Positions 9,679-18,256 of a DNA stretch of 64,000 bases are shown here, piece by piece. Under the pieces are notes generated by a model that worked only from the letters and a program-made list of their open reading frames with translations, searched no databases and had not been told where the DNA came from. The position numbers were made by a program, and so were the translations under genes. Within the stretch, counting starts at the first letter, position 1. Every line of letters starts with the position of its first letter. This DNA comes from Ferrovibrio sp. MS7 (GTDB lineage: Bacteria; Pseudomonadota; Alphaproteobacteria; Ferrovibrionales; Ferrovibrionaceae). The stretch lies in NCBI RefSeq assembly GCF_038404985.1, contig NZ_JBBKBA010000001.1, positions 2,260,001 to 2,324,000 of the forward strand, written 5' to 3'.

Positions 9679-12600
9679 CTACTCCGCCGCCGTCGCCAGC
9701 GGGGCCGGGTTGCGGAAGCTGGCGAGCAGGGCAGCTTCCTTTTCCTTCGCCGCCTGCAGGTGCTTCAGCTTCACATGGCCGTAGCCACGGATTTCCTCCG
9801 GGATCGCCGCCAGTTCCACCGCCAGGGCGTGATTGGCCGGGGTGAGGTTGGCGCAGAGTTCGGTGAGCAGCTTTTCGTAATCCTTGATCAACTGCCGCTC
9901 GGTCTTGCGCTCCTCGGTGTAGCCGAAGATATCCAGGGCCGTGCCGCGCAGATGCTTGAAGCGGGCCAGCACACCGAAGGCCTTCAGCATCCAGGGGCCG
10001 AACTGCATCTTCTTCGGCAGGCCGGTCTGCGGGTCTTCCTTGGTCAGCAGCGGCGGCGCGAGGTGGAATTCCAGTGTGAAGTCGCCCTCGAACTGCGCAT
10101 TCAGCTTGGCCTTGAAGTCGCCATCGGTATAGAGCCGCGCCACTTCATACTCGTCCTTGTAGGCCATCAGCTTGTAGGCATAGCGCGCCACGGTTTCGGC
10201 GAGGCCGGTGAAGCCCTTGGCCTTGGCGGTTTCCGCCTGGCGCACGCTTTCCACCAGCGCCTTGTACTTCTCGGCATAGGCCTTGTCCTGGTAGGCGACA
10301 AGCAGGTCATAGCGCTTGGCGACGATGTCTTCCAGGCTGGTGGCGAAGACCTGCAATTCCGCTGGCGGGATCGCCGGGCGGGCTATTGCTTCCACCATCT
10401 TCGGGTCCTGGGCATAGAGTCGGCCCCAGTTCAGTGCGCGGATATTGCCTTCCACGGCGGCGCCGTTGAGTTCAATGGCCTTGAGCACGGCATTGAGCTT
10501 GAGTGGGATCAGGCCGCGCTGCACGGCATAGCCGAGCATGAACATGTTGGTGGCGATGGCATCGCCCATCAACGCCGTGGCGATGCGGGTGCCTTCGAGG
10601 AATTCGCTCAGGTTGTCGCCGGCTGCCTTGCGGATCGCCTGCACCATGCCGCTCTCGTCGAACTGGATATTCGGGTTGAGCGTGAAGGCGGCGGTTGGCG
10701 TGCGGTGGCTGTTGATCACCACGCGGGTGGCGCCGCTATGCATCTTGTCCAGTGCGTCGGGGCTGGCTGCCACCACCATGTCGCAGCCCAGCACCAGGTC
10801 GGCGCCGCCGGCGGCAACGCGCACGGCGTGGATGTTTTCCGGCTCGCGCGCAATGCGCACATGGCTCAGCACGGCGCCGTTCTTCTGCGCCAGGCCGGTG
10901 AAATCCAGCACGCTGGTGCCGTAGCCTTCCAGATGCGCCGCCATGCCGAGAATCTGCCCGATGGTGACAACGCCAGTGCCGCCGATACCGGTGATCAGGA
11001 TGTTGTAAGGCTGTTCCAGGCCCGGCACTTCCGGCTTCGGCAGCTTCTCGATCATCGCCGCGATATCGGCTTCCGAGGGGCCGCTCTTGCTCGCCTGCAC
11101 CTTGGCGCGCTTCAGGCGGCCGCCATGCACGGTGACGAAGGAGGGGCAGAAGCCGTTGACGCAGGAGAAGTCCTTGTTGCAGGCCGACTGGTTGATCTTG
11201 CGCTTGCGGCCAAGTTCGGTTTCCAGCGGCTCGACCGAGACGCAGTTGGATTTCACCGAGCAATCGCCGCAGCCTTCGCAGACGGCATCATTGATGAAGG
11301 CGCGCTTCTGCGGGTCGGGGAAGGTGCCGCGCTTGCGGCGGCGGCGCTTCTCGGCGGCGCAGGTCTGGTCGTAGACCAGCACGGTGCAGCCCTCGATCTC
11401 GCGCAATTCCTTCTGCACGGCATCCAGTTCGTCGCGGTGGCGGATAGTCACGCCCGGCGCCCAGGGGGTATCCACCGGGTATTTGTCGGGATCGTCGGTC
11501 ACCACCACGATCTTCTTGGCGCCTTCGCCATAGACCTGCTGCGTTATAGAAGCCGGATTGAGTACGCCGTCATGCTGCTGACCGCCGGTCATCGCCACGG
11601 CGTCGTTGTAGAGGATCTTGTAGGTGATGTTCACCTTGGCGGCGATCGACTGGCGCACCGCCAGCAGGCCGGAATGGAAATAGGTGCCATCGCCCAGGTT
11701 AGCGAAGATATGCTTCTCGTTGGTGAACGGTGCCTGGCCGACCCAGGGCACGCCTTCGCCGCCCATCTGGGTGAAGGTGGCGGTCTCGCGGTTCATCCAC
11801 AGCGCCATGAAATGGCAGCCGATGCCTGCGGCGGCGCGGCTGCCTTCCGGCACGCGGGTGGAGGTGTTGTGCGGGCAGCCGGAGCAGAAATACGGCGTGC
11901 GCTGGGTGGTTACTTTCAGCGCATTCTTTTCGCGCACCTTCTGCTCCAGGAAGGCGATGCGCTCTTCCATCAGCGGATTGGTATAGAACCGCTTGATGCG
12001 GTTGTAGATGGCGCGCGCCACCATGCCGGGATTGATTTCGCCGGCGGACGGCAGAATCCACTCGTGGTTTTCATCGAACTTGCCGACCACGCGGGGACGC
12101 ACATCCTCGCGCCAATTGTAGAGCTGTTCCTTGAGCTGGTTCTCGATCATGGCGCGCTTTTCTTCCACGACCAGGACTTCCTCGAGCCCTTCCGCGAAAT
12201 GCCGGGCGCCTTCGCGCTCCAGCGGCCACACCATGCCGACCTTGTAGAGCCGGATGCCGATTTCGGCGGCCAACTTGTCGTCGATGCCGAGTTCATCCAG
12301 CGCCTGGCGTACATCAAGATAGGACTTGCCAGTGGTGATGATGCCGAGCCTGGCGCGCGGGCTGTCGATCACCACGCGGTCGATCTTGTTGGCGCGGGCG
12401 AAGGCCAGCGCGGCATAGACCTTGTGCTGCTGCAGGCGCAGTTCCTGCTCCAGCACGCCATCCGGCCAGCGGATATTGAGGCCACCTTCCGGCATGGCGA
12501 AGTCGGTCGGGTATTGCAGCACCAGGCGTTCAGGGTCGATGGAAACACTGGCCGAGCTTTCCACCGTCTCGGTCTGGCATTTGAAGCCGACCCAGATACC

Positions 12601-13176
12601 GGCATAGCGCGACATCGCCCAGCCGATCAGGCCGTAATCGAGGAATTCCTGCACGCTGGCGGGATTCAGCATTGGAATCATCGCCGCCATCATCATGTGC
12701 TCGGACTGATGCGCCAGCGTGGAGGAAGCCGCACCGTGGTCGTCGCCGCACAAGGCCAGCACACCGCCATTGGGCGAGGTGCCGGCGGAATTGGCATGCT
12801 TGAACACGTCCATGGCGCGGTCGACGCCGGGGCCCTTGCCATACCAGATGCCGAACACGCCGTCGTAATTGGCGCCCGGGAACATGCCGACCTGCTGGCT
12901 GCCCCAGACCGAGGTGGCGGCCATGTCTTCATTCAGGCCGGGCTGGAAATGGATGTGATTCTCTTTCAGGAACTTGCGCGCCTTCCAGAGCTGCTGGTCG
13001 AACATGCCGAGCGGCGAGCCGCGATAGCCGGAGATGAAGCAGCCGGTATTCAGGCCAGCCAGCAGGTCGCGCTTACGTTGCAGCATGGGCAGGCGAACCA
13101 GCGCCTGGGTGCCGGTGAGGAACACACGCCCTTTTTCCAGGGTGTATTTGTCGTCGAGCGTGACATTCGTCAGCAT
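9679..13176 (-). CDS. Indolepyruvate ferredoxin oxidoreductase family protein (fused alpha and beta parts)
   Basis: An 1165-aa fusion that oxidatively decarboxylates aryl- or branched-chain 2-oxoacids to acyl-CoA with ferredoxin as acceptor. In order: an N-terminal pyrimidine-binding-like domain (about 1-330), a CSGCPHNTS motif near residue 430, a thiamine-diphosphate domain with GDGTYFHSG and NDAVAMTGGQ (about 490-560), a cysteine-rich ferredoxin-like region (CEGCGDCSVKSNC and CNKDFSCVNGFC, about 630-690) and a C-terminal IorB-like 2-oxoacid:ferredoxin gamma domain beginning with ITGIGGTGVVTIG near residue 730. The length matches the alphaproteobacterial fused form. The start is supported by an AGGAGG motif about 10 bases upstream. 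The gene stands alone. Confidence 0.93.
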   Translation of the reverse strand: MLTNVTLDDKYTLEKGRVFLTGTQALVRLPMLQRKRDLLAGLNTGCFISGYRGSPLGMFDQQLWKARKFLKENHIHFQPGLNEDMAATSVWGSQQVGMFPGANYDGVFGIWYGKGPGVDRAMDVFKHANSAGTSPNGGVLALCGDDHGAASSTLAHQSEHMMMAAMIPMLNPASVQEFLDYGLIGWAMSRYAGIWVGFKCQTETVESSASVSIDPERLVLQYPTDFAMPEGGLNIRWPDGVLEQELRLQQHKVYAALAFARANKIDRVVIDSPRARLGIITTGKSYLDVRQALDELGIDDKLAAEIGIRLYKVGMVWPLEREGARHFAEGLEEVLVVEEKRAMIENQLKEQLYNWREDVRPRVVGKFDENHEWILPSAGEINPGMVARAIYNRIKRFYTNPLMEERIAFLEQKVREKNALKVTTQRTPYFCSGCPHNTSTRVPEGSRAAAGIGCHFMALWMNRETATFTQMGGEGVPWVGQAPFTNEKHIFANLGDGTYFHSGLLAVRQSIAAKVNITYKILYNDAVAMTGGQQHDGVLNPASITQQVYGEGAKKIVVVTDDPDKYPVDTPWAPGVTIRHRDELDAVQKELREIEGCTVLVYDQTCAAEKRRRRKRGTFPDPQKRAFINDAVCEGCGDCSVKSNCVSVEPLETELGRKRKINQSACNKDFSCVNGFCPSFVTVHGGRLKRAKVQASKSGPSEADIAAMIEKLPKPEVPGLEQPYNILITGIGGTGVVTIGQILGMAAHLEGYGTSVLDFTGLAQKNGAVLSHVRIAREPENIHAVRVAAGGADLVLGCDMVVAASPDALDKMHSGATRVVINSHRTPTAAFTLNPNIQFDESGMVQAIRKAAGDNLSEFLEGTRIATALMGDAIATNMFMLGYAVQRGLIPLKLNAVLKAIELNGAAVEGNIRALNWGRLYAQDPKMVEAIARPAIPPAELQVFATSLEDIVAKRYDLLVAYQDKAYAEKYKALVESVRQAETAKAKGFTGLAETVARYAYKLMAYKDEYEVARLYTDGDFKAKLNAQFEGDFTLEFHLAPPLLTKEDPQTGLPKKMQFGPWMLKAFGVLARFKHLRGTALDIFGYTEERKTERQLIKDYEKLLTELCANLTPANHALAVELAAIPEEIRGYGHVKLKHLQAAKEKEAALLASFRNPAPLATAAE

Positions 13177-13234
13177 CCCGTTTTTCCTCCTGCTGGCGCA
13201 TTGCCACCGGCCCTTGGGGTCTGGACCAAATAGG

Positions 13235-13280
13235 TAAGCAATACTGACCTAATTATAAACCAGCCCGTGCCTGAGTCGAT
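13235..13280 (-). promoter_or_regulatory. Possible promoter of the indolepyruvate oxidoreductase gene
   Basis: On the minus strand a TATAAT hexamer (about 13250-13255) is preceded after 16 bases by TCGACT, a fair -10/-35 pair, about 75 bases before the ATG at 13176. Inferred by eye only. Confidence 0.35.
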
Positions 13281-13319
13281 AGTCTTATTATCGCCGGGCA
13301 GGCGCTATCCGGGCTGGTT
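13258..13319. repeat. Long imperfect inverted repeat between divergent genes
   Basis: AACCAGCCCG (13258-13267) and CGGGCTGGTT (13310-13319), with inner arms GCCTG/CAGGC, can form a long cruciform. It lies in the 255-base gap between the divergent indolepyruvate oxidoreductase and epimerase genes and overlaps the presumed -35 region, so it may be an operator or an mRNA leader structure. The rest of this gap shows nothing recognisable. Confidence 0.45.
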
Positions 13320-13431
13320 GCTCTTTGCTTTGATTCTGGTAGATAGCCGGCCATAGTCAATGAGAGGCACCGCCTAAGCGTTCCAGTCGAGCGTTCCGGG
13401 GCGGTTTTCCGGCCCGCATAAGGACCTGTAC

Positions 13432-14418
13432 ATGACCGTTCTGCTCACCGGTGCCGCCGGTTTCATCGGATACCATGTCGCCGAGGTGCTGCTGGGGCGC
13501 GGGGAAGAGGTCATCGGCGTTGACAATCTGAACGACTATTACGATCCCGCCCTGAAGCAGGCCCGCCTGGCCCGGCTGCAGGGTCGCAAGGGCTTCCGCT
13601 TCCTGAAACTGGATATCTCCGATTGGGATGCCATGCGCGAGGCGCTGGCGCATGAGCCGGTCACCCGCGTGGTGCACCTCGCCGCCCAGGCCGGCGTGCG
13701 CTATTCGCTGATCAATCCCTTCGCCTATATCCGCGCCAACCTGATGGGCCATACCACGATCCTGGAGCTGTGCCGGCAATGGCCCCAGCTTAAGCACCTG
13801 GTCTATGCCTCATCCTCCTCGGTCTATGGCGGCAACACCAAGCTGCCGTTTGCGGTGGAGGACCGCGTCGACCAGCCGGTGTCGCTCTATGCTGCCACCA
13901 AGAAGGCCGACGAACTGATCAGCCACGCCTATTCACATCTGTTCCAGATTCCGCAGACCGGCCTGCGCTTCTTCACCGTCTATGGTCCCTGGGGCCGGCC
14001 GGACATGGCGATGTATCTGTTCACCAAGGCGATCCTGGAAGGCAAGCCGATCGACGTGTTCAATCACGGCGACATGCAGCGCGACTTCACCTATATCGAC
14101 GACATCGTGCGCGGCATCATCGCCTGCCTCGACAATCCGGCGCCGCCGAACGAGCAGGGGCGGCCCTACAAGGTCTACAATATCGGCAACAACAAGCCGG
14201 AAGAGCTGCTGCGCCTGATCGAGGTGCTGGAACAGGCTTTGGGCCGCAAGGCCGAGAAGCGCCTGCTGCCGCTGCAGCCCGGCGACGTGAAGTCCACCTA
14301 TGCCGATATCGAGGCGATCCGCAACGACCTCGGTTTCCAGCCCACCACGCCGATTGATGTCGGCGTGCCGCGTTTCGTCGAATGGTACCGCAATTACCAT
14401 GGGCGGAATGAGGCATGA
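13432..14418 (+). CDS. UDP-glucuronate 4-epimerase-like NAD-dependent epimerase
   Basis: A 328-aa extended short-chain dehydrogenase that should interconvert UDP-glucuronate and UDP-galacturonate. The NAD loop GAAGFIG is at residues 7-13, followed by the family hallmark DNLNDYYD (about 32-39), the ASSSSVYGG strand, the catalytic YxxxK pair in SLYAATKKADEL and the RFFTVYGPWGRPDMA segment, which is strongly typical of the LspL/GAE group. Galacturonate is used in lipopolysaccharide core or capsule. Its stop overlaps the next gene's start by 4 bases (ATGA), coupling it to two thioesterase-like genes. Confidence 0.9.
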   Translation: MTVLLTGAAGFIGYHVAEVLLGRGEEVIGVDNLNDYYDPALKQARLARLQGRKGFRFLKLDISDWDAMREALAHEPVTRVVHLAAQAGVRYSLINPFAYIRANLMGHTTILELCRQWPQLKHLVYASSSSVYGGNTKLPFAVEDRVDQPVSLYAATKKADELISHAYSHLFQIPQTGLRFFTVYGPWGRPDMAMYLFTKAILEGKPIDVFNHGDMQRDFTYIDDIVRGIIACLDNPAPPNEQGRPYKVYNIGNNKPEELLRLIEVLEQALGRKAEKRLLPLQPGDVKSTYADIEAIRNDLGFQPTTPIDVGVPRFVEWYRNYHGRNEA

Positions 14419-14900
14419 GCGACATCAACCCGGAAGGCGTCGATCCCAAGGTCATCGACGCCTATATCCGCCAGGGCATTCCGCATTGCGGCGCCACCGG
14501 CATGCGGCTGGTGCGGATGGCGGCGGAAGATACCGTGATGGCGCTGCCCTATAACCCGGATCTGGTGGGTGACCCCACCACCGGCGTGCTGCATGGCGGC
14601 GCGGTGACAGCGCTGATCGATACCGTGTGCGGCATGGCGGTGCTGGCTGGCACGCGCAAGCTGCAGGCCATCGCCACGCTGGATCTGCGCATAGACTATC
14701 TGAAGCCGGCACGGGCGCAGGCGGAATTGCTCGCTGCCGCCCATTGCTACAAGATCACCCGCACCATCGCCTTCGTGCGTGCCCGCGCCTATCACGAGGA
14801 TGCGCCGGACGATCTGATCGCCTCCTGCGTCGCCACCTTCATGCTGGGTTCCTCCGACAAGCCGGCGGTAAGCCTGCGCCGCAAGGAGAAGCCGGCATGA
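14415..14900 (+). CDS. PaaI-family hotdog thioesterase (first of two)
   Basis: A 161-aa hotdog-fold protein of the PaaI group, which hydrolyses aryl- or acyl-CoA thioesters. The segment GVLHGGAVTALIDTVCGMA carries the HGG motif with the catalytic Asp on the following helix, and a central strand ATLDLRIDYLKPA completes the fold. It overlaps the epimerase upstream and the second thioesterase downstream by 4 bases each. Confidence 0.88.
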   Translation: MSDINPEGVDPKVIDAYIRQGIPHCGATGMRLVRMAAEDTVMALPYNPDLVGDPTTGVLHGGAVTALIDTVCGMAVLAGTRKLQAIATLDLRIDYLKPARAQAELLAAAHCYKITRTIAFVRARAYHEDAPDDLIASCVATFMLGSSDKPAVSLRRKEKPA

Positions 14901-15334
14901 GCAGCGATCTGGAGACTTTCGTCCGCGAGGCACGCCAGGCCGAGGATTATGCCCGCTTTGTGCAGGCCGTGCCTTACCTGCGCTTCCTGGGCCTGTCCGT
15001 GCGCAAGGGCGCCGAAGGGCCGGTCTGCGTGCTGCCGGCCGACCCCAAGCTGATCGGCAACGCGCAACTGCCGGCTTTGCATGGCGGCGTGATCGGCGCG
15101 CTGCTGGAATCGGCAGCGATTATCCAGCTCATCTTTGCCGCCGAGACCGACACGATTCCGAAGATCATCGACCTGAGCGTGGATTACCTGCGCTCGGCCC
15201 GCCCGGTGGAAACCTTCGCCCGCGCCACCATCACCAAGCATGGCCGCCGCGTCGCCAATGTGCGCGCTGAAGCCTGGCAGGACGATCCGGCCAAGCCGGT
15301 CGCCGCCGCCCACGCGCATTTCCTGCTGGGGTAA
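14897..15334 (+). CDS. PaaI-family hotdog thioesterase (second of two)
   Basis: A 145-aa hotdog-fold protein with PALHGGVIGALLESAAIIQL (HGG motif; the usual helix Asp is replaced by Glu) and IIDLSVDYLRSARPVE. It resembles its upstream neighbour in layout but is clearly diverged, so a tandem duplication followed by specialisation, possibly a heteromeric enzyme, is plausible. The start ATG at 14897 overlaps the upstream stop (ATGA). A longer frame reading back to 14627 is only an overlap with the first thioesterase. Confidence 0.87.
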   Translation: MSSDLETFVREARQAEDYARFVQAVPYLRFLGLSVRKGAEGPVCVLPADPKLIGNAQLPALHGGVIGALLESAAIIQLIFAAETDTIPKIIDLSVDYLRSARPVETFARATITKHGRRVANVRAEAWQDDPAKPVAAAHAHFLLG

Positions 15335-15347
15335 TCGCCCCCCCATT

Positions 15348-15420
15348 CGTCATGCCCGGACTTGATCCGGGCATCTGTCTCGGATTGCAAGAGATCCCCG
15401 GGTCAGGCCCGGGGATGACG
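15348..15420. repeat. Paired palindromes, CGTCAY...RTCTC family
   Basis: Two hairpins in opposite orientation: 15352-15374 (arms ATGCCCGGA/TCCGGGCAT, loop CTTGA) and 15394-15416 (ATCCCCGGG/CCCGGGGAT, loop TCAGG), bordered by CGTC and GACG. Same family as elements at 20402, 39086, 43710 and 49294. It lies between convergent genes and may also end transcription. Confidence 0.8.
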
Positions 15421-15428
15421 ATTTGCGA

Positions 15429-16226
15429 TCAATTCAACTGCGCATACACCGCGCGGGCAATCGGCAGCAGCTTGTCGCGCTCCAGCGCGCCGACCAGGGC
15501 GTAGCCATAGCCGCCATCGATCCAGTAGAAGCCGGCGGCGCCGTTCTGCTCGTTGAAATGGAAGGCGGTGTCAGTGCCGGGTTCGCCGGAGCGGACATAG
15601 AGCGTCAGCCGTTCGCCGCGCTTGTTCTCGTACATGAACTGCGCCGCCGCGCCATTGCTGGCTGCCGGCAGCAGCCGCCCGCCGATCAGGCTGAAGCCGG
15701 CTTCCGCCAGATACGGCGCCTTGAGCTGGGTGCCGAGGCGCTTGGAGAGCCAGGCGACGAGATGCTTTTCTTCCGCCGCCGGCACTTCCACCGGATGCAG
15801 CACTTCCGCCGTATAGAGCAGATGCGCGCGGGCCGCCTCACGTGACAGCGGCGCTGCTGCCACCTGCGGCTGGCGTTCCAAAACACTGCCGCGGCCCCAC
15901 CAGCCGAGGCCGGCGCCCAGGGCAGCCACCAGCAGCAGCGCGGCGATACGCGGCAATGCCTTGCGTGCACGCTCGGCGAAAGTCGGGCGCAGGAACACAG
16001 CGCCGAGCATCGCCGGCATTGCATCATTGGATTGGACATCATCAAGCTGCGCGCCGAAATGCTGGCGCAGGGCATCGGCCTGTTCCTGCCAGGCGGTGAC
16101 GCGCGCGGCGGCCTCCGGGTTGCGCAGCAGATAGGCCTCGACGCGGCTGCGTTCGGCGCCGTTCAGCCGGTCATCGACATAGGCATGCAGCGTCGCGTCG
16201 TCGATGCTCTCGTCGCGGTCGCTCAT
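15429..16226 (-). CDS. Anti-sigma factor, membrane-anchored
   Basis: A 265-aa protein with an N-terminal cytoplasmic region like other anti-sigma domains (DATLHAYVDDRLNGAERSRVEAYL, about residues 9-32), a single transmembrane segment near residues 90-110 and a periplasmic C-terminal domain of about 150 residues. It overlaps the sigma factor gene upstream by 4 bases (ATGA), the usual arrangement for an ECF sigma and its regulator. The zinc-binding HxxxCxxC motif of ZAS anti-sigmas is not evident. A longer reading frame to 16373 overlaps the sigma gene and is rejected. The periplasmic domain should sense the inducing signal, which is unknown. Confidence 0.82.
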   Translation of the reverse strand: MSDRDESIDDATLHAYVDDRLNGAERSRVEAYLLRNPEAAARVTAWQEQADALRQHFGAQLDDVQSNDAMPAMLGAVFLRPTFAERARKALPRIAALLLVAALGAGLGWWGRGSVLERQPQVAAAPLSREAARAHLLYTAEVLHPVEVPAAEEKHLVAWLSKRLGTQLKAPYLAEAGFSLIGGRLLPAASNGAAAQFMYENKRGERLTLYVRSGEPGTDTAFHFNEQNGAAGFYWIDGGYGYALVGALERDKLLPIARAVYAQLN

Positions 16227-16768
16227 TTCACTCTCCTCAGGCTCGGGCTTTTCTGGCGCGGGCGGTTCGGGTCGGCATCGCTTTCGCCATGCAGCAGGCG
16301 GTGCAGCCGGTCGCGGGCGCGGGTCAGGCGCGACATCACGGTGCCAAGCGCCACGCCCTGCACGCGGGCGCATTCCTCGTAGCTCAATCCTTCCACGGCG
16401 ACCAGCAGCAGTAGGCTGCGCTGTTCCTCGCTCAGGCTATCCAGGGCGGTTTGCATATCCAGCAGTTCCAGCCGCTCGAACTGGCCGCCGCTCACCGCCG
16501 GTTCGTCGGCGTCATCCAGCGCTGCGCCATCCGGGCGCCGGCCTTCGCGGCGCAGGCCATTGGCCCAGGTATTGTGCAGGATGGCGAACAGCCACGGGCG
16601 CAACGCGCCGTCGTCGCGCCGCTGGCCCCAGGCAGCCAGCGCCTTGGCCAGGCTATCCTGCACCAGGTCATCGGCTTGGGCCGCATCGCGGCAGAGCGAA
16701 CGGGCATAGCGTCGCAAGCGGGGAATCTCCGCTTCCAGCAGATGCGGCGGTTGGCGCCTAAATAGCAT
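16223..16768 (-). CDS. ECF-type RNA polymerase sigma factor
   Basis: A 181-aa extracytoplasmic-function sigma-70 factor. Region 2 is visible as RYARSLCRDAAQADDLVQDSLAKAL (core binding, -10 recognition; cited by its start near residue 19) and the WLFAILHNTWAN segment; region 4 is the helix-turn-helix in SYEECARVQGVALGTVMSRL followed by RARDRLHRLL. The ATG at 16768 is chosen because it begins the conserved domain; the frame extends to 16840 with poor sequence. It is co-encoded with the anti-sigma factor downstream and lies close to a COG4315 lipoprotein gene upstream on the same strand. Confidence 0.9.
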   Translation of the reverse strand: MLFRRQPPHLLEAEIPRLRRYARSLCRDAAQADDLVQDSLAKALAAWGQRRDDGALRPWLFAILHNTWANGLRREGRRPDGAALDDADEPAVSGGQFERLELLDMQTALDSLSEEQRSLLLLVAVEGLSYEECARVQGVALGTVMSRLTRARDRLHRLLHGESDADPNRPRQKSPSLRRVK

Positions 16769-16843
16769 CAGAGAAACAGCACAGCATCGGGCGAATCCGG
16801 CCCGGGCGCGGCTCGATTGCGCCGCCCGGGCCGGCAGCATGCC

Positions 16844-17248
16844 TCAGGGCCGGGCGACGTGCCAGGCATTGTTGAGGAAACCGTCGCCGGTGGTGTCGCC
16901 CGGCTTGGTATCCTTGGCCCAGGCATAGAGCGGCTTGCCCTTGTAGGCCCACTGCTTGCCGCCATCGTCGCGGGTGATGATGCTCCAGTCGCCCATCGGC
17001 TTGGCGTCGGCTGCCGCCATCAGCGGCGGCCAGTTGGTGGCACAGGGGCCGTTGCAGGCCGATTTGCCAGGCGTGGCGTCGCGGTCGAAGGTATAGAGCG
17101 TCATGCCCTTGGCATCGGTGAGTACGCTGCCGATGGCGGTGCTGCCGGGCTTGGCCGGCGCCATGTCGGCGGCGCAGGCCGCCAGCAGCAGGGCCAGCCC
17201 GAAGCCGGCCAAGGTGGTCTTGAGAGTGCGGGTGGTCTTGATCGTCAT
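16844..17248 (-). CDS. COG4315-type lipoprotein with Yx(FWY)xxD repeats
   Basis: A 134-aa lipoprotein. A signal peptide ends in the lipobox LAAC near residues 22-25. The mature part contains two copies of the secreted-repeat motif (LYTFDRD and LYAWAKD), plus a paired-cysteine segment SACNGPCATNWPP and the family's C-terminal ending near NNAW. The function of this family is not established. A ribosome-binding site AAGGGG precedes the ATG at 17248. It lies 75 bases upstream of the ECF sigma gene on the same strand, so it may be in its regulon or its operon. Confidence 0.87.
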   Translation of the reverse strand: MTIKTTRTLKTTLAGFGLALLLAACAADMAPAKPGSTAIGSVLTDAKGMTLYTFDRDATPGKSACNGPCATNWPPLMAAADAKPMGDWSIITRDDGGKQWAYKGKPLYAWAKDTKPGDTTGDGFLNNAWHVARP

Positions 17249-17360
17249 ATGGTTCCCCTTCTTGGGTGGTTGCACTGTCCTGCCCTCTTTAGGTGAGACG
17301 CGCGGGAATGTGATTTATTCCGTCTTGCCGCCGGAAAATTGCGGCACTAACCTCAAGCTC

Positions 17361-17900
17361 ATGCGGATCGGCTGGAGTCTCCTCGTTTTTCTGCTGATTT
17401 TCGCGGCGCCCGCCCGGGCCGCCGAGTCGCTCGATGCGCTGTTCGACAAGCTGCATGAAACCGAAAACCCGATCGAAGCCCGCCAGATCGAGCGCAAGAT
17501 CTGGGAAGCCTGGGGCGTTTCCGGCTCCGACACCCTGGACAGCCTGCTGCAATCCGGCATCCAGTTGATGAACCAGGGCGAGTTGCAGCGCGCCGATCAG
17601 GTTTTCACCGCCATGATCGAGCTGAAGGGCGATTTCGCCGAAGCCTATAACAAGCGCGCCACGGTGCGCTTCATGGCCGGCGACTATGCCGGTTCGGTGG
17701 CCGATGTGGAGCGCACGCTGCGTCTGGAACCGCGCCATTTCGGCGCGCTGGCCGGCCTGGGCCTGATCATGGAGCGGGTCGACAACCTGCCCGAGGCGCT
17801 GCGCGCCTATCGCCGCGCCATGGCGGTGAACCCGCATCTGGCGGATATGGCGAACAAGCTGAAGGAAGTCCGCCGCAAGCTGGACGCCAAGGAACTTTAG
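17361..17900 (+). CDS. Secreted tetratricopeptide-repeat protein
   Basis: A 179-aa protein with a signal peptide (about residues 1-20, ending APARA) and about three TPR units between residues 70 and 170 (for example AEAYNKRATVRFMAGDYAGS and ALAGLGLIMERVDNLPEALRAY). TPRs bind partner proteins; here it probably acts in the periplasm. The ATG at 17361 is chosen because it begins the signal peptide. It stands alone between divergent and convergent neighbours. Confidence 0.82.
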   Translation: MRIGWSLLVFLLIFAAPARAAESLDALFDKLHETENPIEARQIERKIWEAWGVSGSDTLDSLLQSGIQLMNQGELQRADQVFTAMIELKGDFAEAYNKRATVRFMAGDYAGSVADVERTLRLEPRHFGALAGLGLIMERVDNLPEALRAYRRAMAVNPHLADMANKLKEVRRKLDAKEL

Positions 17901-17906
17901 CCGCTT

Positions 17907-18239
17907 CTAGAATTTGAAGATGAATACCACTGCCGCCACCAGGCAGGCGAAGGCGGCGAGATAGTTCCAGCGGATCGCTTCGCCGAGATAGAAGATCGAG
18001 AACAGCGCGAAGACGCCGAGCGTGATCACCTCCTGGGTGATCTTGAGCTGCGCCGCCGTGAAGCCGCCGGTGGTGAAGCCGATGCGGTTGGCCGGCACCG
18101 CCAGGCAATATTCGAACAGCGCGATGCCCCAGCTTATGGCAATCACCTTCCACAGCACCTGTTCAGGGAATTTCAGGTGCCAGTACCAGGCGAAGGTCAT
18201 CAGCACATTGGAGCCGATCAGCAGCAGTATCGTGGTCAT
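17907..18239 (-). CDS. DMT family small membrane protein (DUF486)
   Basis: A 110-aa protein with four hydrophobic segments (about 3-20, 30-47, 68-85, 90-108), matching DUF486, a half-size member of the drug/metabolite transporter superfamily. The core segment EYCLAVPANRIGF is typical. Such proteins are thought to work as dimers; substrate unknown. It lies 17 bases downstream of pyruvate kinase on the same strand. Confidence 0.87.
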   Translation of the reverse strand: MTTILLLIGSNVLMTFAWYWHLKFPEQVLWKVIAISWGIALFEYCLAVPANRIGFTTGGFTAAQLKITQEVITLGVFALFSIFYLGEAIRWNYLAAFACLVAAVVFIFKF

Positions 18240-18256
18240 GAAGGGGCTCCGGGATG

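Noticed and set aside
9760-13233. 1157-aa plus-strand frame opposite the indolepyruvate oxidoreductase gene
   Set aside because: His/Gln/Arg-rich low-information sequence antisense to a clearly recognised gene; long shadows are expected in a GC-rich genome.
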